From positions 868,001 to 932,000 of the forward strand of contig JAFIDK010000002.1 of the NCBI GenBank assembly GCA_017051695.1: a stretch of DNA of 64,000 bases, read 5' to 3'. Positions within the stretch are counted from its first letter, which is position 1. Each line of letters opens with the position of its first letter. The position numbers and the translations under genes are program-made. Shown here piece by piece: positions 46,901 through 55,256 of the stretch. Source of the stretch: Algoriphagus aestuarii. Lineage in GTDB: Bacteria; Bacteroidota; Bacteroidia; Cytophagales; Cyclobacteriaceae. The notes beneath the pieces were generated by a model. It did no database searches. It worked only from the letters and a program-made list of their open reading frames with translations, and had not been told where the DNA came from.

Positions 46901-47533
46901 ACCTATATGAGGATGATGTTTATCTGACTCGACTTTCTGCAATTCAAACTTTTCAGCAGCTTTCTCCTTGATAAACATCAGGTTTTTGAATATCAATTTG
47001 AAGGATTCTTTCAAGTCGACTTCTCCTCTCTCTAAAGAATTTCCACTATAAAGCCCAAAGTCCCGGGTGACATATTTCTCCTGAAGTTTTAGCAGATTCC
47101 TGATATTGCTTTCCAGGTAATTGGTTGCGTTTTTAATTTCATTCAAGAGTGTACCTTGGTATCCACTTGAAATCAGTAAATCTTCCCAAATGAAAAGATT
47201 ACGGGACAGAGATAAGAGATTCGTGGCGATCTGCCCTTTGATTTCATTTTTCTTCCTATTTGATTCCTCTAATTTCAACAACAATGATTCATGCACTTTC
47301 TTGTTGATATTGAGATCCATTTCGGCGATAGAGCCAATGACAAATACAGGATCACTAAGTAAGAATGGTTTCCAGGAAGAGCTTGGGTGGTTTTCGAGAT
47401 CGAAGAAATTGACAGTTTCAGCATAGGATAAAGTAAATTGGATCAAATCCAAAAAAGTACGCTCATCCGGCTTCACATAGGAGCTATCCAATGCTGCCGA
47501 AAGTCTTCCTTTTTGATTGATCCCTTTCTTCAT
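43958..47533 (-). CDS. eCIS baseplate protein J/Pvc11-like
   Basis: 1,191 residues. The clearest motif is HRNRAVDGWDVERLVLEQFP near residue 960, with EIGRVMVYG after it, which matches the Pvc11/Afp11 region HRxRAxxxWDxERLVLxxFPEI. This is followed by the C-terminal VRCAVKFIEDQRAGYFRDLLERELIGFLAPD, similar to J-type wedges. The N-terminal half is a family-specific extension with coiled-coil sections. It assembles with the Pvc12-like wedge around the spike. It follows the gp25-like gene by 14 bases. Confidence 0.9.
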   Translation of the reverse strand: MKKGINQKGRLSAALDSSYVKPDERTFLDLIQFTLSYAETVNFFDLENHPSSSWKPFLLSDPVFVIGSIAEMDLNINKKVHESLLLKLEESNRKKNEIKGQIATNLLSLSRNLFIWEDLLISSGYQGTLLNEIKNATNYLESNIRNLLKLQEKYVTRDFGLYSGNSLERGEVDLKESFKLIFKNLMFIKEKAAEKFELQKVESDKHHPHIGLILSFLRLFQTAQNELNKLLDRHLDYYYEEILMQKDSFPKQMTAYVGLQGSLDDVPESTQLEMTFSDQSKSPFSTLSGLKISKTKITDLRTVYQNLYKPFSDSVIGDASELNSIFDACLYQGEAKDTLEIKESINGFPKVLGENQEGFGISERNMDPSIIGLVITSPVLILEEGKHQIKIRFKFSSESFNDFENKMGLLFHEKEKVEKNFDVDLNSFVQQFINDAFVVTATGFKGWFELDYHYFSINQSERSLELFLEPEGSEEFLVAFDSKIHSGLKGLNWPCIRLILNSNASLPPFSALNALEIIELDIETNSKDVRSGIFVSNQLGQLDTSNPFQPFGPLPCYDSYLKIRSPKILNRNLEELSLSIFWANLPLQRNGFTSHYEAYPDDIDNKSFEAEILSVSKQMKGNPPSNKNQKVCLFDTSQKADGEYLKSLKEIKVNLELLDPSNFPPLGNLKNLSQEPAFYLKLKKPAEMAFGHAIYPELFAAASMRTGWLKKSNGILPKTPYTPVIDHFHINYSNRAKENLTRFEPSLNENIRLLHIYPFGYDQVYPGIKKNSSFFLPQINVRGSLVIGLTDSVPEEIITLGFDLIPAYRMHTISSSPNLDWEYLENNSWYPLGNRLLEDSTENLIHPGIVRLKLPKINSRNNSILPAGKLWIRVANRSSIDLNSKIKAVFVNAVKVQEVRSQVLDRQFQTNANPISAAVPTLKLIEKVSGPYGLRKLPAYEIEKHQRARSSEILKHRNRAVDGWDVERLVLEQFPEIGRVMVYGRSDFSESVVIGSNIQVVVVPVTFDSSKNNPSLLRVPLGLLQDIKEYLENYLSPFSSLEVCNPVFEKLKVRCAVKFIEDQRAGYFRDLLERELIGFLAPDPVKDSKGKGFINSIYKSEIQGFIESRPYVLFATKLSVLQIIDVEGSYKIIDTATTEYSIELLRTITPYAILTSAEEHFIEIFTKEQLENPTMAGIGDLSIDSDFIIKK

Positions 47534-47547
47534 AAACCCTGCTTTTA

Positions 47548-47964
47548 TTAAATATTTGTGCCTTCGTTGAAGTAATAAGGATAAACCATATTACTTCTGG
47601 TATTGGTGATGATGACTGTGTAATCGATAAAAATCTGGAGAATGCCTTCTCCGAATTTTGACTTGTCGAATTTGATTTCAGAAACCTTGATCCTTGGTTC
47701 ATAATAAAGCAATGCATCAAAAATGGTATCCTTCAGCATCGTTAAAAAGGTGGGGTCATTGGTTTCAAAAACATAAGAAATCAGGTCGCAACCAAACTTC
47801 GGGTACATGACCCTTTCGGTAGGAATGGTACCGAGAATAATCCTGATACTCTCTTTGATATCCTCTTCCCCTGATACCATTTTCAGTTTCTTAGAGTCTT
47901 TGTCAAAAGAGGGAGGAAAAGCCCAACCCACTCCTAAAAATGATTTTTCGTTTGAATCCATCAT
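47548..47964 (-). CDS. eCIS gp25-like baseplate protein (Pvc9)
   Basis: 138 residues, the size of T4 gp25/GPW. SFLGVGWAFPPSFD at the start, EEDIKESIRIILGTIPTERVM (about 35-55) and PKFGCDLISYVFE are typical; the sequence ILGTIPTER with the YPxFG that follows is the family core. The C-terminal ILQIFIDYTVIITNTRSN is a beta sandwich. It links the spike/hub to the first sheath layer. It starts one base before the PAAR stop; frames overlap tightly as expected in an operon. Confidence 0.92.
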   Translation of the reverse strand: MMDSNEKSFLGVGWAFPPSFDKDSKKLKMVSGEEDIKESIRIILGTIPTERVMYPKFGCDLISYVFETNDPTFLTMLKDTIFDALLYYEPRIKVSEIKFDKSKFGEGILQIFIDYTVIITNTRSNMVYPYYFNEGTNI

Positions 47965-47965
47965 G

Positions 47966-48265
47966 CTAGCCTCCTATCATGACTGTTGGACATCCTAAAA
48001 CAATTGAGCCACCATGAGCAGTGGTATCTCCCATTCTTGCAGCAGGAGCTCCTTCTATCATGACTGTGGCCGAGCCTTTTACTATAGAATCTGGCGGTCC
48101 TACACAAACCAAAGTATCTCCCATTTTTGCGGCAGGAAGCTTTCCTATCAATACTGTAGGTGCCCCAGGCCCAACTATCGGTCCTCCGACATGAGGGATC
48201 GGCGGCACTCCTGGAGTGACCATGGGACAAGTATGCATATCTGTTAATCTTGCTGCTAAAGGCAT
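47966..48265 (-). CDS. PAAR spike-tip protein (Pvc10-like)
   Basis: 99 residues. PAAR proteins cap the spike and sharpen it. Repeats of the type PAAKMGDTLVC and PAARMGDTTAHGG mark the fold. Candidate zinc ligands are His11, Cys13, His25, Cys54, His84 and Cys92. There is no C-terminal extension, so this PAAR is a structural tip and not a fused toxin. It lies seven bases after the VgrG-like gene. Confidence 0.95.
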   Translation of the reverse strand: MPLAARLTDMHTCPMVTPGVPPIPHVGGPIVGPGAPTVLIGKLPAAKMGDTLVCVGPPDSIVKGSATVMIEGAPAARMGDTTAHGGSIVLGCPTVMIGG

Positions 48266-48272
48266 ATTTCTA

Positions 48273-50066
48273 TCAATTTATCATAACCATTGCACCTTTG
48301 ACGGTCGTCTGACCACTTGCTGAAATTTCTGCAGTCGCATTTCCCTTGCCCGTAAAACCTGTTTGGGCAGAAAACTCTACGTTGAGCCCGGAACCTTTTA
48401 AATCCGATGTGGCAGCTAATTCCACATTCCCCGTGGCGCTTAATTTAATATCACCAGAGGCGTCCATTTTTATATCTTTTATACTGGAGAAGGAAATTCC
48501 ACCATCATCCATCGTCAACTTGTTGCCATTCAAATCTTTCATTATAATGTTTTTATCCTCATCAGAAAAGATCAATTCATGACCTCCTGGTGTTTTTACT
48601 GTCAAAATCTTTTTTTCATCTTCAAATGAGATGGAAATACCAGATTTTGAGTAAATGGACTTGAGTTCGTTTTTATCTGAAGGAACCTCTTTTGGAACAT
48701 TTTTACTGGAATAGATACTGCCTGTGATGACCGGAAAACGAGGGTCATTTCCAAGAAAACTTACCAGAACTTCATCTCCTATTTCCGGGAAAAAGAAAAA
48801 TCCCGCTTCATTACTAGCGTAGGGAAAAGTCAACCTTGCCCATATTTTATTCTCGTTTTTGCCATTATCAAAGCTAGGAAGCTCAATTTCTACCCGAAAC
48901 TCATTATCAGGATCTTCATTGATCTTGGTGACTTTTCCAATTTGAGGCCCACTGGTAGAAGGCAATAAACCGATAGCTCTGCTATCTTCAATATCTGGAA
49001 GTGAAGAATGCCACCTTGAATTTGTACCCAAAAAAAGAACCGAAAACCAATCACCATCCACAGCTTCCTGAACTACTTTAGAAACAAAAGCTTTTCCGTT
49101 GAAGCGATCAGAAAAATTTGACAATTCTACCAAGTCTCCAGCTTTGATGTCAGTAGTTCCTACTACTTTCAGCCTTCCTTGAACCTTGGTCAGAACTGAT
49201 TTACTGATCCAGCTTTTGGTAAACGTGTCCATTTCTGTTTCTCCAATATTTGCTGAAGTGAATTTGGACATTTTGGGCATTCCAAGGCTACTAGATATAG
49301 AACTTGCCGTTAAATTCCCTTGACTTAATGAATCACTGATAGCATTGTTTTTTGTTACAATTGCCTGTGATTTCTGATCCCAAGAGGTGATTTCAAATCC
49401 ACTGTATAAGTTCTCACCATTGAGATCCAAATCAGCCTCTAGTACTACTGTATCTGCTGAGATCGTCCAAGATCCAGATTGACTGAAGTCAAAAGCTTTT
49501 ATAGAAATTTTATTCTCGGCTGTGCTAACGAAGAGATTGTTTATTTCAGACCTGACTACTAAATAATCCCAATCACTGCAATTATGCTGCACCGCTGGGC
49601 TAGGATAAGGACTTAAAGAAGATGTATCTATTGAAAGTCCTGCGGTATTGGCCATTGCTTTAAAAACATCAGAATCAGATTTTCCATCCTGAATCGTATT
49701 GGTTCTGGTTTTTGTCAACAAAAAAGATTTATCCTTGCAGGAAATCTGGATGTAGGAGGTATTTCTTTTTGCCACTAATCTTTGGCCGACGATAATTCCT
49801 TTAAATGCCAGATTACGGGAATCTTCATACCCCAGATCAATTTGAATTTCCTTCCCTGGAATAAATGAATTGCCATTGCTGTTTTGGAAAGGGTCATTCA
49901 CCGCACCAAAAGCACCCCCATCTGCTATTTTGATCTGGGCACTTGTAATCCGGTTTATTTCTTGCTCCACTGTAATGGAAATAACCTCGATGGCCCCATC
50001 AATCACAGATCCGTCGATTTTGATTTCTAAACTAAAAACCCCAGAATTTTCTTCCAGTTGAGCCAT
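48273..50066 (-). CDS. VgrG-like spike protein (Pvc8)
   Basis: 597 residues. Early parts fit gp27-like hub folds (FKGIIVGQRL and KRNTSYIQISCKDKSFLLT). The gp5-like OB fold starts near 375 (IGKVTKINEDPDNEFRVEIEL) with GDEVLVSFLGNDPRFPVITGS, the VgrG signature. The C-terminal 130 residues form a triple beta helix of short repeats (KLTMDDGGISFSSIKDIKM, then KLSATGNVELAAT). The trimer is the central membrane-piercing spike. It carries no extra C-terminal effector domain. PAAR sits directly downstream. Confidence 0.94.
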   Translation of the reverse strand: MAQLEENSGVFSLEIKIDGSVIDGAIEVISITVEQEINRITSAQIKIADGGAFGAVNDPFQNSNGNSFIPGKEIQIDLGYEDSRNLAFKGIIVGQRLVAKRNTSYIQISCKDKSFLLTKTRTNTIQDGKSDSDVFKAMANTAGLSIDTSSLSPYPSPAVQHNCSDWDYLVVRSEINNLFVSTAENKISIKAFDFSQSGSWTISADTVVLEADLDLNGENLYSGFEITSWDQKSQAIVTKNNAISDSLSQGNLTASSISSSLGMPKMSKFTSANIGETEMDTFTKSWISKSVLTKVQGRLKVVGTTDIKAGDLVELSNFSDRFNGKAFVSKVVQEAVDGDWFSVLFLGTNSRWHSSLPDIEDSRAIGLLPSTSGPQIGKVTKINEDPDNEFRVEIELPSFDNGKNENKIWARLTFPYASNEAGFFFFPEIGDEVLVSFLGNDPRFPVITGSIYSSKNVPKEVPSDKNELKSIYSKSGISISFEDEKKILTVKTPGGHELIFSDEDKNIIMKDLNGNKLTMDDGGISFSSIKDIKMDASGDIKLSATGNVELAATSDLKGSGLNVEFSAQTGFTGKGNATAEISASGQTTVKGAMVMIN

Positions 50067-50070
50067 TTAT

Positions 50071-50733
50071 TTAAACTATTGGTGGAAAAATTATTTGATC
50101 TCCGGGAATAATCTCCCTGAAGTTACTGATGCCGTTAAATTTGGCTACCTGGATGTAATATTTGCTATCTCCATAAATCTTATAACACATTGCGGGGAGT
50201 TGGTCGCCAGCTTTCACTTCCCTTACATGCGTCAAATCGGCTGAATTTTTATTCTCAAGAAGTGCCTTCTTTTTTGCGGTAATGGAATAGATAAAACCAC
50301 AGACTACCTCGGCCCTTAAAGGTGTGCCATCGGTGTCCATCATGGTGTAATTCGGTTCCCAGGTTTTTAATCTGCCCTGAAAAAGAAATTGGGTTCCCCA
50401 GAAAATCTTCACATAATTAGGCTCATGAATATCTCCGTTATAGGTAAAGATCAAATCCTTTAAGACTTGGATCTGATCATCCACTTTTTCATCTGTGATA
50501 ACGCCTGTACCATCGAAGAAAAAATTCATGGTGAAAATTTTGGGCCCAGCTCCTCTGAATTTCACGGTTTCATAAGATGAGCCAATCGGCGATGTAACTG
50601 AGGAATATTTGATCTCAGATTTATCCTTGTATTTATCTGGATTTACCAAAACATCATACTCCCCAACCTGACCGGTAAAATCCGGTTCTTTGTAGGCCAC
50701 CACTTTCATTTTTGTCAGCTTCCCTGTATCCAT
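50071..50733 (-). CDS. eCIS LysM hub protein (Pvc7-like)
   Basis: 220 residues. The C-terminal 50 residues are a LysM fold: VREVKAGDQLPAMCYKIYGD then YIQVAKFNGI and PGDQIIFPP. The N-terminal part has the hub region of Pvc7/Afp7 and phage gp53-like proteins (YDVLVNPDKYK, FRGAGPKIFTMNFFFDGTG). It joins the tube-initiator to the spike. It is one base downstream of the DUF5908 gene. Confidence 0.9.
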   Translation of the reverse strand: MDTGKLTKMKVVAYKEPDFTGQVGEYDVLVNPDKYKDKSEIKYSSVTSPIGSSYETVKFRGAGPKIFTMNFFFDGTGVITDEKVDDQIQVLKDLIFTYNGDIHEPNYVKIFWGTQFLFQGRLKTWEPNYTMMDTDGTPLRAEVVCGFIYSITAKKKALLENKNSADLTHVREVKAGDQLPAMCYKIYGDSKYYIQVAKFNGISNFREIIPGDQIIFPPIV

Positions 50734-50734
50734 T

Positions 50735-50917
50735 TCAACGAATCAATTGGCTATCCAAAATTTCCTGGAGACGTTCCATACATTCCTCCTTTACTTCCTT
50801 TTTCAAGCCTTCCAGAACCTGAATCAATTCGGTTTCGGAGAGTTTTACATTTTCATGTTCGATGTCCTCGCCGATTACTTCCCCTTTGATAGTAAGTTGC
50901 TTGATTACCAATGTCAT
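50735..50917 (-). CDS. Small DUF5908-type eCIS protein (Pvc6-like)
   Basis: 60 residues, starting MTLVIKQLTIKGEVI and ending in an amphipathic helix rich in Glu/Lys. This length and start fit the DUF5908 family, present in most eCIS loci between tube and hub genes. The start ATG overlaps the previous stop by four bases, and it ends one base before the hub gene, so it belongs to the operon even though it is short. Its role is not known; a baseplate chaperone or plug is possible. Confidence 0.85.
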   Translation of the reverse strand: MTLVIKQLTIKGEVIGEDIEHENVKLSETELIQVLEGLKKEVKEECMERLQEILDSQLIR

Positions 50918-51375
50918 GAATTCGAATCTTTTACAAACCTTTTGTACTTAAGAGTAAGAGTCTCTATGGCTAATTCGTTTTTTGTACTGTTTAGTGGAGA
51001 CAATTCCCATGAAATGGGAAATGCATGTGAAACAGTCCAAGAGGCCATATTCTCCCTGTTTGGTCCCAATAAAATGATCTGTAAGTCTAAAGGCTCAAAC
51101 TTGAAATCCTCCAGCGCTTTCTTACACCAATCGGTCAAACTCTGATTGGGCAAAAGACATCTTTTTAACACCAAATCCTGAAAAACAGGAGGATTAGGGA
51201 GATAATGAATAAAATAATTATCTCCCCCCTCCTTTTTCTCTGTGACTTTTACTGTGACTTTAAGACCGGAAACTTCCTGAAAACTGCTTTCCATATCGCC
51301 ATATTTCAAAAATTTGACACTGAAAAAGAAAGCGGTGGGCGGTGCATACCCGTCTTTAAAAAAGCCGTAATCCAT
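50914..51375 (-). CDS. Tail tube protein 2, likely tube initiator (Pvc5-like)
   Basis: 153 residues of the T4 gp19/tube family. SFQEVSGLKVTVKVTEKKEGG then FIHYLPN, LVLKRCLLP, and WELSPLNSTKNELAIETLTLKYKRF follow the tube beta-barrel pattern. It shares the SFQEVSGL string with the tube protein 1 product but has a longer N-terminus (MDYGFFKDGYAPPTAFFFSV), in keeping with a protein that docks the tube onto the hub. It sits one base downstream of tube 1. Confidence 0.9.
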   Translation of the reverse strand: MDYGFFKDGYAPPTAFFFSVKFLKYGDMESSFQEVSGLKVTVKVTEKKEGGDNYFIHYLPNPPVFQDLVLKRCLLPNQSLTDWCKKALEDFKFEPLDLQIILLGPNRENMASWTVSHAFPISWELSPLNSTKNELAIETLTLKYKRFVKDSNS

Positions 51376-51376
51376 C

Positions 51377-51832
51377 TTAGCTATTTGCGATTACCAAACC
51401 CTCGTGGGAAACTTCAATGGTTTCGATCGCCACTTCATTTCCATCGGACTTGAGATCAGTAGAACTGATTTTGGTTGGCCATGCATTGTTTAAAGTCCAG
51501 GTCATCGTTGGACTTCCGGATTCATCTAATAATTTGATTACCACCGTTTGTCTTTCAATGGTATTCATCTTGATCTGATTATACCAATCCCAAAAATTAT
51601 TATCCTTTACAAAAACACCCTTTTTCATCGTCACTTTGTTGTTTTTGACGATTCCGGGCATATTTATAGTGGAAAAAATCGGACTGTTGCCATGCCTATA
51701 TTCTATGGGTTGAGATTCGATCTCCAAACCACTGACTTCCTGGAAAGACATATTCGTATTGCTGCTTCCCCAATCTACCGTAAAATAAAACTTCGGTAAA
51801 GGCCATACATTATCTTGCTTATCACCTGCCAT
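51377..51832 (-). CDS. Inner tail tube protein (Pvc1/Hcp-like)
   Basis: 151 residues. NMSFQEVSGLEIESQPIEYR, KVTMKKGVFVKDNNFWDW and WTLNNAWPTKISSTDLKSDGNEVAIETIEVSHEG are canonical for gp19/Pvc1 tubes. Stacked hexamers form the rigid inner tube that is pushed out on contraction. It follows the sheath gene by 40 bases, the same order as in most eCIS clusters. Confidence 0.94.
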   Translation of the reverse strand: MAGDKQDNVWPLPKFYFTVDWGSSNTNMSFQEVSGLEIESQPIEYRHGNSPIFSTINMPGIVKNNKVTMKKGVFVKDNNFWDWYNQIKMNTIERQTVVIKLLDESGSPTMTWTLNNAWPTKISSTDLKSDGNEVAIETIEVSHEGLVIANS

Positions 51833-51872
51833 AATTGAAAATTTTTAAAAGTATTTAGAATGAATTAATGAA

Positions 51873-53459
51873 TTAGGATTTTTGCATCTGCTGCTCGAAT
51901 GTTACCACGATGAATTCTGCAGGTCTCACGATAGCGAGTTTTACAGAAATCAGCATTTTACCTTCCAAAATATCCAATGCAGTCATGGTATTGCCCAAGC
52001 CAATCTGGACATCAAAAGCATCCTCAGGACTGGCACCAGCCAAGGCACCTTGTTTCCATTTTTCAGTAAGGAAATTAGAAACCATGCTTTTTACTGTCAC
52101 CCATGTATTGGCATCATTCGGTTCAAATACGTAGGCTCTTAAAGCCAACTTGATAGATTGCTCAATCATAATGATGGTACGGCGTACATTGATGTACCTC
52201 CAGTCTAAGCTGTTTCCATCCAAGGTTCTTCCCCCCCATACCAGAGTGCCTACCCCTGGGAAAGTTCTGATCGCATTGATAGATTTTCCTGATAAAGCAT
52301 TGACATTCAAGTCTTCCTGCTGGTCGTGCGTGATGTTCACTGCAGGTTTTACCACACTGTTCAAACTGATATTTGCCGGGGCTTTCCAAACACCACGTCC
52401 ATTATCTACCATGGTATAAATACCTGCCATGGCACCAGCTGTAGGTAATAGATTGATGATTGCCCGAACCTCGTCCAATAATGCAGAATAAGTAGGGCTA
52501 GTGGCTATCAGACCCAAGTGGAAATTTGATTCCTTGTTTTTGATATAGCCTGGGAGCATTGCCTTGGCATCATCATCGCTGACATTTGGCTTATCGGCTT
52601 TTAAAGCAGCCAAAAAATCATCTTCTGATTTTGGAAATGCCGTTACTAAATTGACAGCCTTCTCTTCTGGTAATACTGTTGCCAAGTCAATACTGGAGTC
52701 AAAGTTTTTAAAAGATACTTCTGGTTTTTGAACAATATTGGTTTCTAGCCAAGGATAGTACGCTGCTGAATAGCTCAGGTATTCTGTTCCTATTTTCTCT
52801 CGGAACACGTCCACATTGTCAACATCCATTTCCCTTTTGTTGTACCCGTCAAAAAGGTCTAAAATCGCGAACCTGTTCTGCATTTTGGCGCAATGGGCAA
52901 GCATTTGTTTGTAGACTTCATAAGAATCTTCACCAAGTGTCACGGCATCTGGAATTATTACCATGGTAGGCTCCTGTTCCTTTACCAACTTCGCCAGTCC
53001 CCCTTCTATTATTTTACCATCAGCACCTTTTGATGTCCCAAGAAGTTCATCCATTTTGATTTCAACTCCTTCTTTACCTCCATAGGTACCAACAGACACG
53101 ATGTAACAAGTACCTCCTCCGTTTGAATAAAACAAGCGAAGGCTATTAAAGAGATAAAAAAGATTGTTCTCTTTATAAGCTAAATTCTTTTCTCCTCCAC
53201 CCAAAGCAACTAAATTTCTATCCCCAGGCTGTGGGTCTGTCAAAGTAAACTTGGGGTTAAAAGCACCTCCAAAAAGCTCAAGATAATCTGCAAAAGAGGT
53301 AATTCTTGTAGGCTGGTTTAAAAGTGATTTCCCGTTACGCGATGCCTTTTCCGTGTAACCCACAAAAGCCGGAATAGCTGTCGCTACCTCGACTACGGAG
53401 CCTGGAAAAGCATTTTTTTCTTCAATGTAGACTCCAGGAGTCATTAGATTTTGTGCCAT
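51873..53459 (-). CDS. Contractile tail sheath protein
   Basis: 528 residues, single copy. The start LMTPGVYIEEKNAFPGSVVEV then FVGYTEKA is the family signature. The C-terminal part carries WGGRTLDGNSLDWRYINVRRT and ends VRPAEFIVVTFEQQMQ, the interlocking arm typical of phage-sheath-1 proteins. The middle (about 90-350) is the variable surface domain. Pvc-type systems have three sheath paralogues; only one is seen here, as in simpler eCIS. Confidence 0.97.
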   Translation of the reverse strand: MAQNLMTPGVYIEEKNAFPGSVVEVATAIPAFVGYTEKASRNGKSLLNQPTRITSFADYLELFGGAFNPKFTLTDPQPGDRNLVALGGGEKNLAYKENNLFYLFNSLRLFYSNGGGTCYIVSVGTYGGKEGVEIKMDELLGTSKGADGKIIEGGLAKLVKEQEPTMVIIPDAVTLGEDSYEVYKQMLAHCAKMQNRFAILDLFDGYNKREMDVDNVDVFREKIGTEYLSYSAAYYPWLETNIVQKPEVSFKNFDSSIDLATVLPEEKAVNLVTAFPKSEDDFLAALKADKPNVSDDDAKAMLPGYIKNKESNFHLGLIATSPTYSALLDEVRAIINLLPTAGAMAGIYTMVDNGRGVWKAPANISLNSVVKPAVNITHDQQEDLNVNALSGKSINAIRTFPGVGTLVWGGRTLDGNSLDWRYINVRRTIIMIEQSIKLALRAYVFEPNDANTWVTVKSMVSNFLTEKWKQGALAGASPEDAFDVQIGLGNTMTALDILEGKMLISVKLAIVRPAEFIVVTFEQQMQKS

Positions 53460-53489
53460 AAAATTGAAATAGTTAAAGTTTAAACTCGA

Positions 53490-54476
53490 TTAAATAAAAA
53501 TGTCAGAATAAAGAATGTCTTTGTTTGGCCCTTCCATTTGAATCATTTTGGCATCAGGAATAGGAAGAGTTTTAATAATTATTTTTCCGGATCTTATTTC
53601 CGGATTATACTGATCCACCAGCTGAAATCTAGGCTGAAAGTCCTTGTTCAGCGGAATGCTACTTTTCGATTGCAGGCAAGGAATTTTAAGACTGGGAGAG
53701 ACCTGGACTTCAGAACCAAAAAAACCAAGTTCTTTCGTGCCACTATCTAAAACCTCCAATGACGAAAAATTAGAATAAATAGAATCAGCTAGAATATATC
53801 TCCAAATCGTTGACCTGTTTTTAAACCTAATGGAATAATTCAATTTTCCGCTTTGGCTATAATTTTGAAACAGTTCATCTGGGTTAAGGGAAACTATTGC
53901 ATCCGGTTTTTTAAATCCTGCCTCAGGATCATAATAAATCGTGATCCTTTGATCCCCCGAAGAAAATTTATAAACCCCTTCGTCCAGGTGAAAGGATTGT
54001 GTATTTAATTCCTCTTTAGTTATAGTGACTACCTCCTCTTCGGATTCAATCTGCAGTTCTGATTCCAACGTTTTTAGGTATGAGACAAGCCTTCCGGAAT
54101 CAAAAACTGAAACATAATCCTTCTCGCTTACAAATGAATCTTGATGAAGGGTTGAAGAATCAAGTTGCCCCCCGGTATTGCTTAAATGAATCAGATCACC
54201 TTTCGTTTTTGAGTACTCTAAATCTGAATAATTCCAGAAGTAGGGATCAGTAAAAAACACCTGAAAAATCAAGGGCTTTTTCTCGGATTTTAAGAAATCG
54301 ATGTCTTCAGAAAGTATATTAAATCCATTACTCTGGCGCTTAAACAATAAGCGTAGATTATTCAATCTACGTTTGGAAGAGCCAGATATAACTAAATCAA
54401 AATTTGAAAAACCTGATTGGGGAAAATAGGAATGTTCAAAATTTACTGAGGCAATATGTACAAAAGATTGATTCAT
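53490..54476 (-). CDS. Unknown eCIS protein between cap and sheath genes
   Basis: 328 residues with no family that I recognise. It is mostly beta-rich, lacks a signal peptide or membrane helix, and has aromatic motifs such as FFTDPYFWNYSDLEYSKTKG. The N-terminal 60 residues (SFVHIASVNFEHSYFPQSGF) may pair with the DUF4255 protein encoded seven bases upstream. The position suggests a cap-adaptor or a tube/sheath termination component, which have been seen in AlgoCIS-type particles; this is inference from order only. The gene is in the same unit, spaced 30 bases before the sheath. Confidence 0.6.
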   Translation of the reverse strand: MNQSFVHIASVNFEHSYFPQSGFSNFDLVISGSSKRRLNNLRLLFKRQSNGFNILSEDIDFLKSEKKPLIFQVFFTDPYFWNYSDLEYSKTKGDLIHLSNTGGQLDSSTLHQDSFVSEKDYVSVFDSGRLVSYLKTLESELQIESEEEVVTITKEELNTQSFHLDEGVYKFSSGDQRITIYYDPEAGFKKPDAIVSLNPDELFQNYSQSGKLNYSIRFKNRSTIWRYILADSIYSNFSSLEVLDSGTKELGFFGSEVQVSPSLKIPCLQSKSSIPLNKDFQPRFQLVDQYNPEIRSGKIIIKTLPIPDAKMIQMEGPNKDILYSDIFI

Positions 54477-54483
54477 AAAAGTA

Positions 54484-55062
54484 TCAATTTTTACTTCTAT
54501 CCTCTGACGAAGTAATTGCGGGAATATACCCAGAAATAGGAGCTTCGTCTATGGCAATAAAACTTACTTTATAGATAGAAGAAGGAAGTAATTTTGCTCC
54601 AATTGAAGACCAGACATGACTGATTGTATCAAAACTCAAGGGGCAAAGTTCAAAAGTTAATTTTTCTACTTTTTTTGACAAACCAGGGATATTTCCTGGA
54701 ATGATCACACGGTTTCTATTAAAAAAACTAATGATCTGGGATAAATAATTTAATCCCTCGATGTACTTTTTATTCTTGAAATTTGAACAAAAAACAATAT
54801 TTAAATGAAGGTACAAAACCGGTGCTTTACTCTGAAAACCAGCACCATCCATTCCTCCAAACCTCGTGTTTTTATTTTTTAATGCTGGCTCCTCACCTAG
54901 TCCCAATAAAAACATAACCACTTTATCTTCTACATCCATGGAAGAAGTCCCGTCCAATTCTACCAAATTGGAAATGACTACTTTATTCTCTGAAAAACCA
55001 TGTTGATTTTTAAAATATTGATTTATCAGATCCCTCACATGGATCAAAACAGTATCGATCAT
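54484..55062 (-). CDS. eCIS cap/terminator protein (DUF4255, Pvc16-like)
   Basis: 192 residues from ATG 55062. An upstream in-frame ATG (55164) would add 34 hydrophobic residues, but DUF4255 starts with MIDTVLIHVRDLINQYFK, so the shorter form is preferred. The rest has LVMFLLGLGEEPALKNK-like segments and YLHLNIVFCSNF, with the usual YLSQIISFFN that follows. Pvc16 forms the ring that ends the distal tube and anchors the sheath. This gene opens the 15-gene structural unit, and the region 55063-55256 must hold its promoter. Confidence 0.88.
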   Translation of the reverse strand: MIDTVLIHVRDLINQYFKNQHGFSENKVVISNLVELDGTSSMDVEDKVVMFLLGLGEEPALKNKNTRFGGMDGAGFQSKAPVLYLHLNIVFCSNFKNKKYIEGLNYLSQIISFFNRNRVIIPGNIPGLSKKVEKLTFELCPLSFDTISHVWSSIGAKLLPSSIYKVSFIAIDEAPISGYIPAITSSEDRSKN

Positions 55063-55256
55063 TAGTAGAAAAATTAAATTCGAAAAATTAAAGGGCCAGA
55101 AGAAAAAGACAATTAACCTGACTCTATTTCCCGTTATATTAGAAACAAAATTGGTATAATACAAGGACTTATGCTTAAAAAAAATTAATTTAATAGGCGG
55201 TTTTAATAATTTTTTTCAGTGAACAGGCCAATTATTTAATAAATCACACAAAGTTT

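Noticed and set aside
47966-50066. Type VI secretion system
   Set aside because: VgrG-like and PAAR are present, but no TssB/TssC pair, ClpV or TssJLM membrane complex appears, and the sheath is a single long protein.
51873-53459. Prophage tail as explanation for the sheath/tube/baseplate genes
   Set aside because: No integrase, terminase, portal, capsid or lysis cassette in 26 kb; DUF4157, DUF4255, AAA+ ATPase and LysM hub are eCIS markers.
55063-55164. 34-residue hydrophobic N-terminal extension of the DUF4255 protein
   Set aside because: The family begins at MIDTVLIHVRDL; the extension would place a membrane helix on a structural cap protein.
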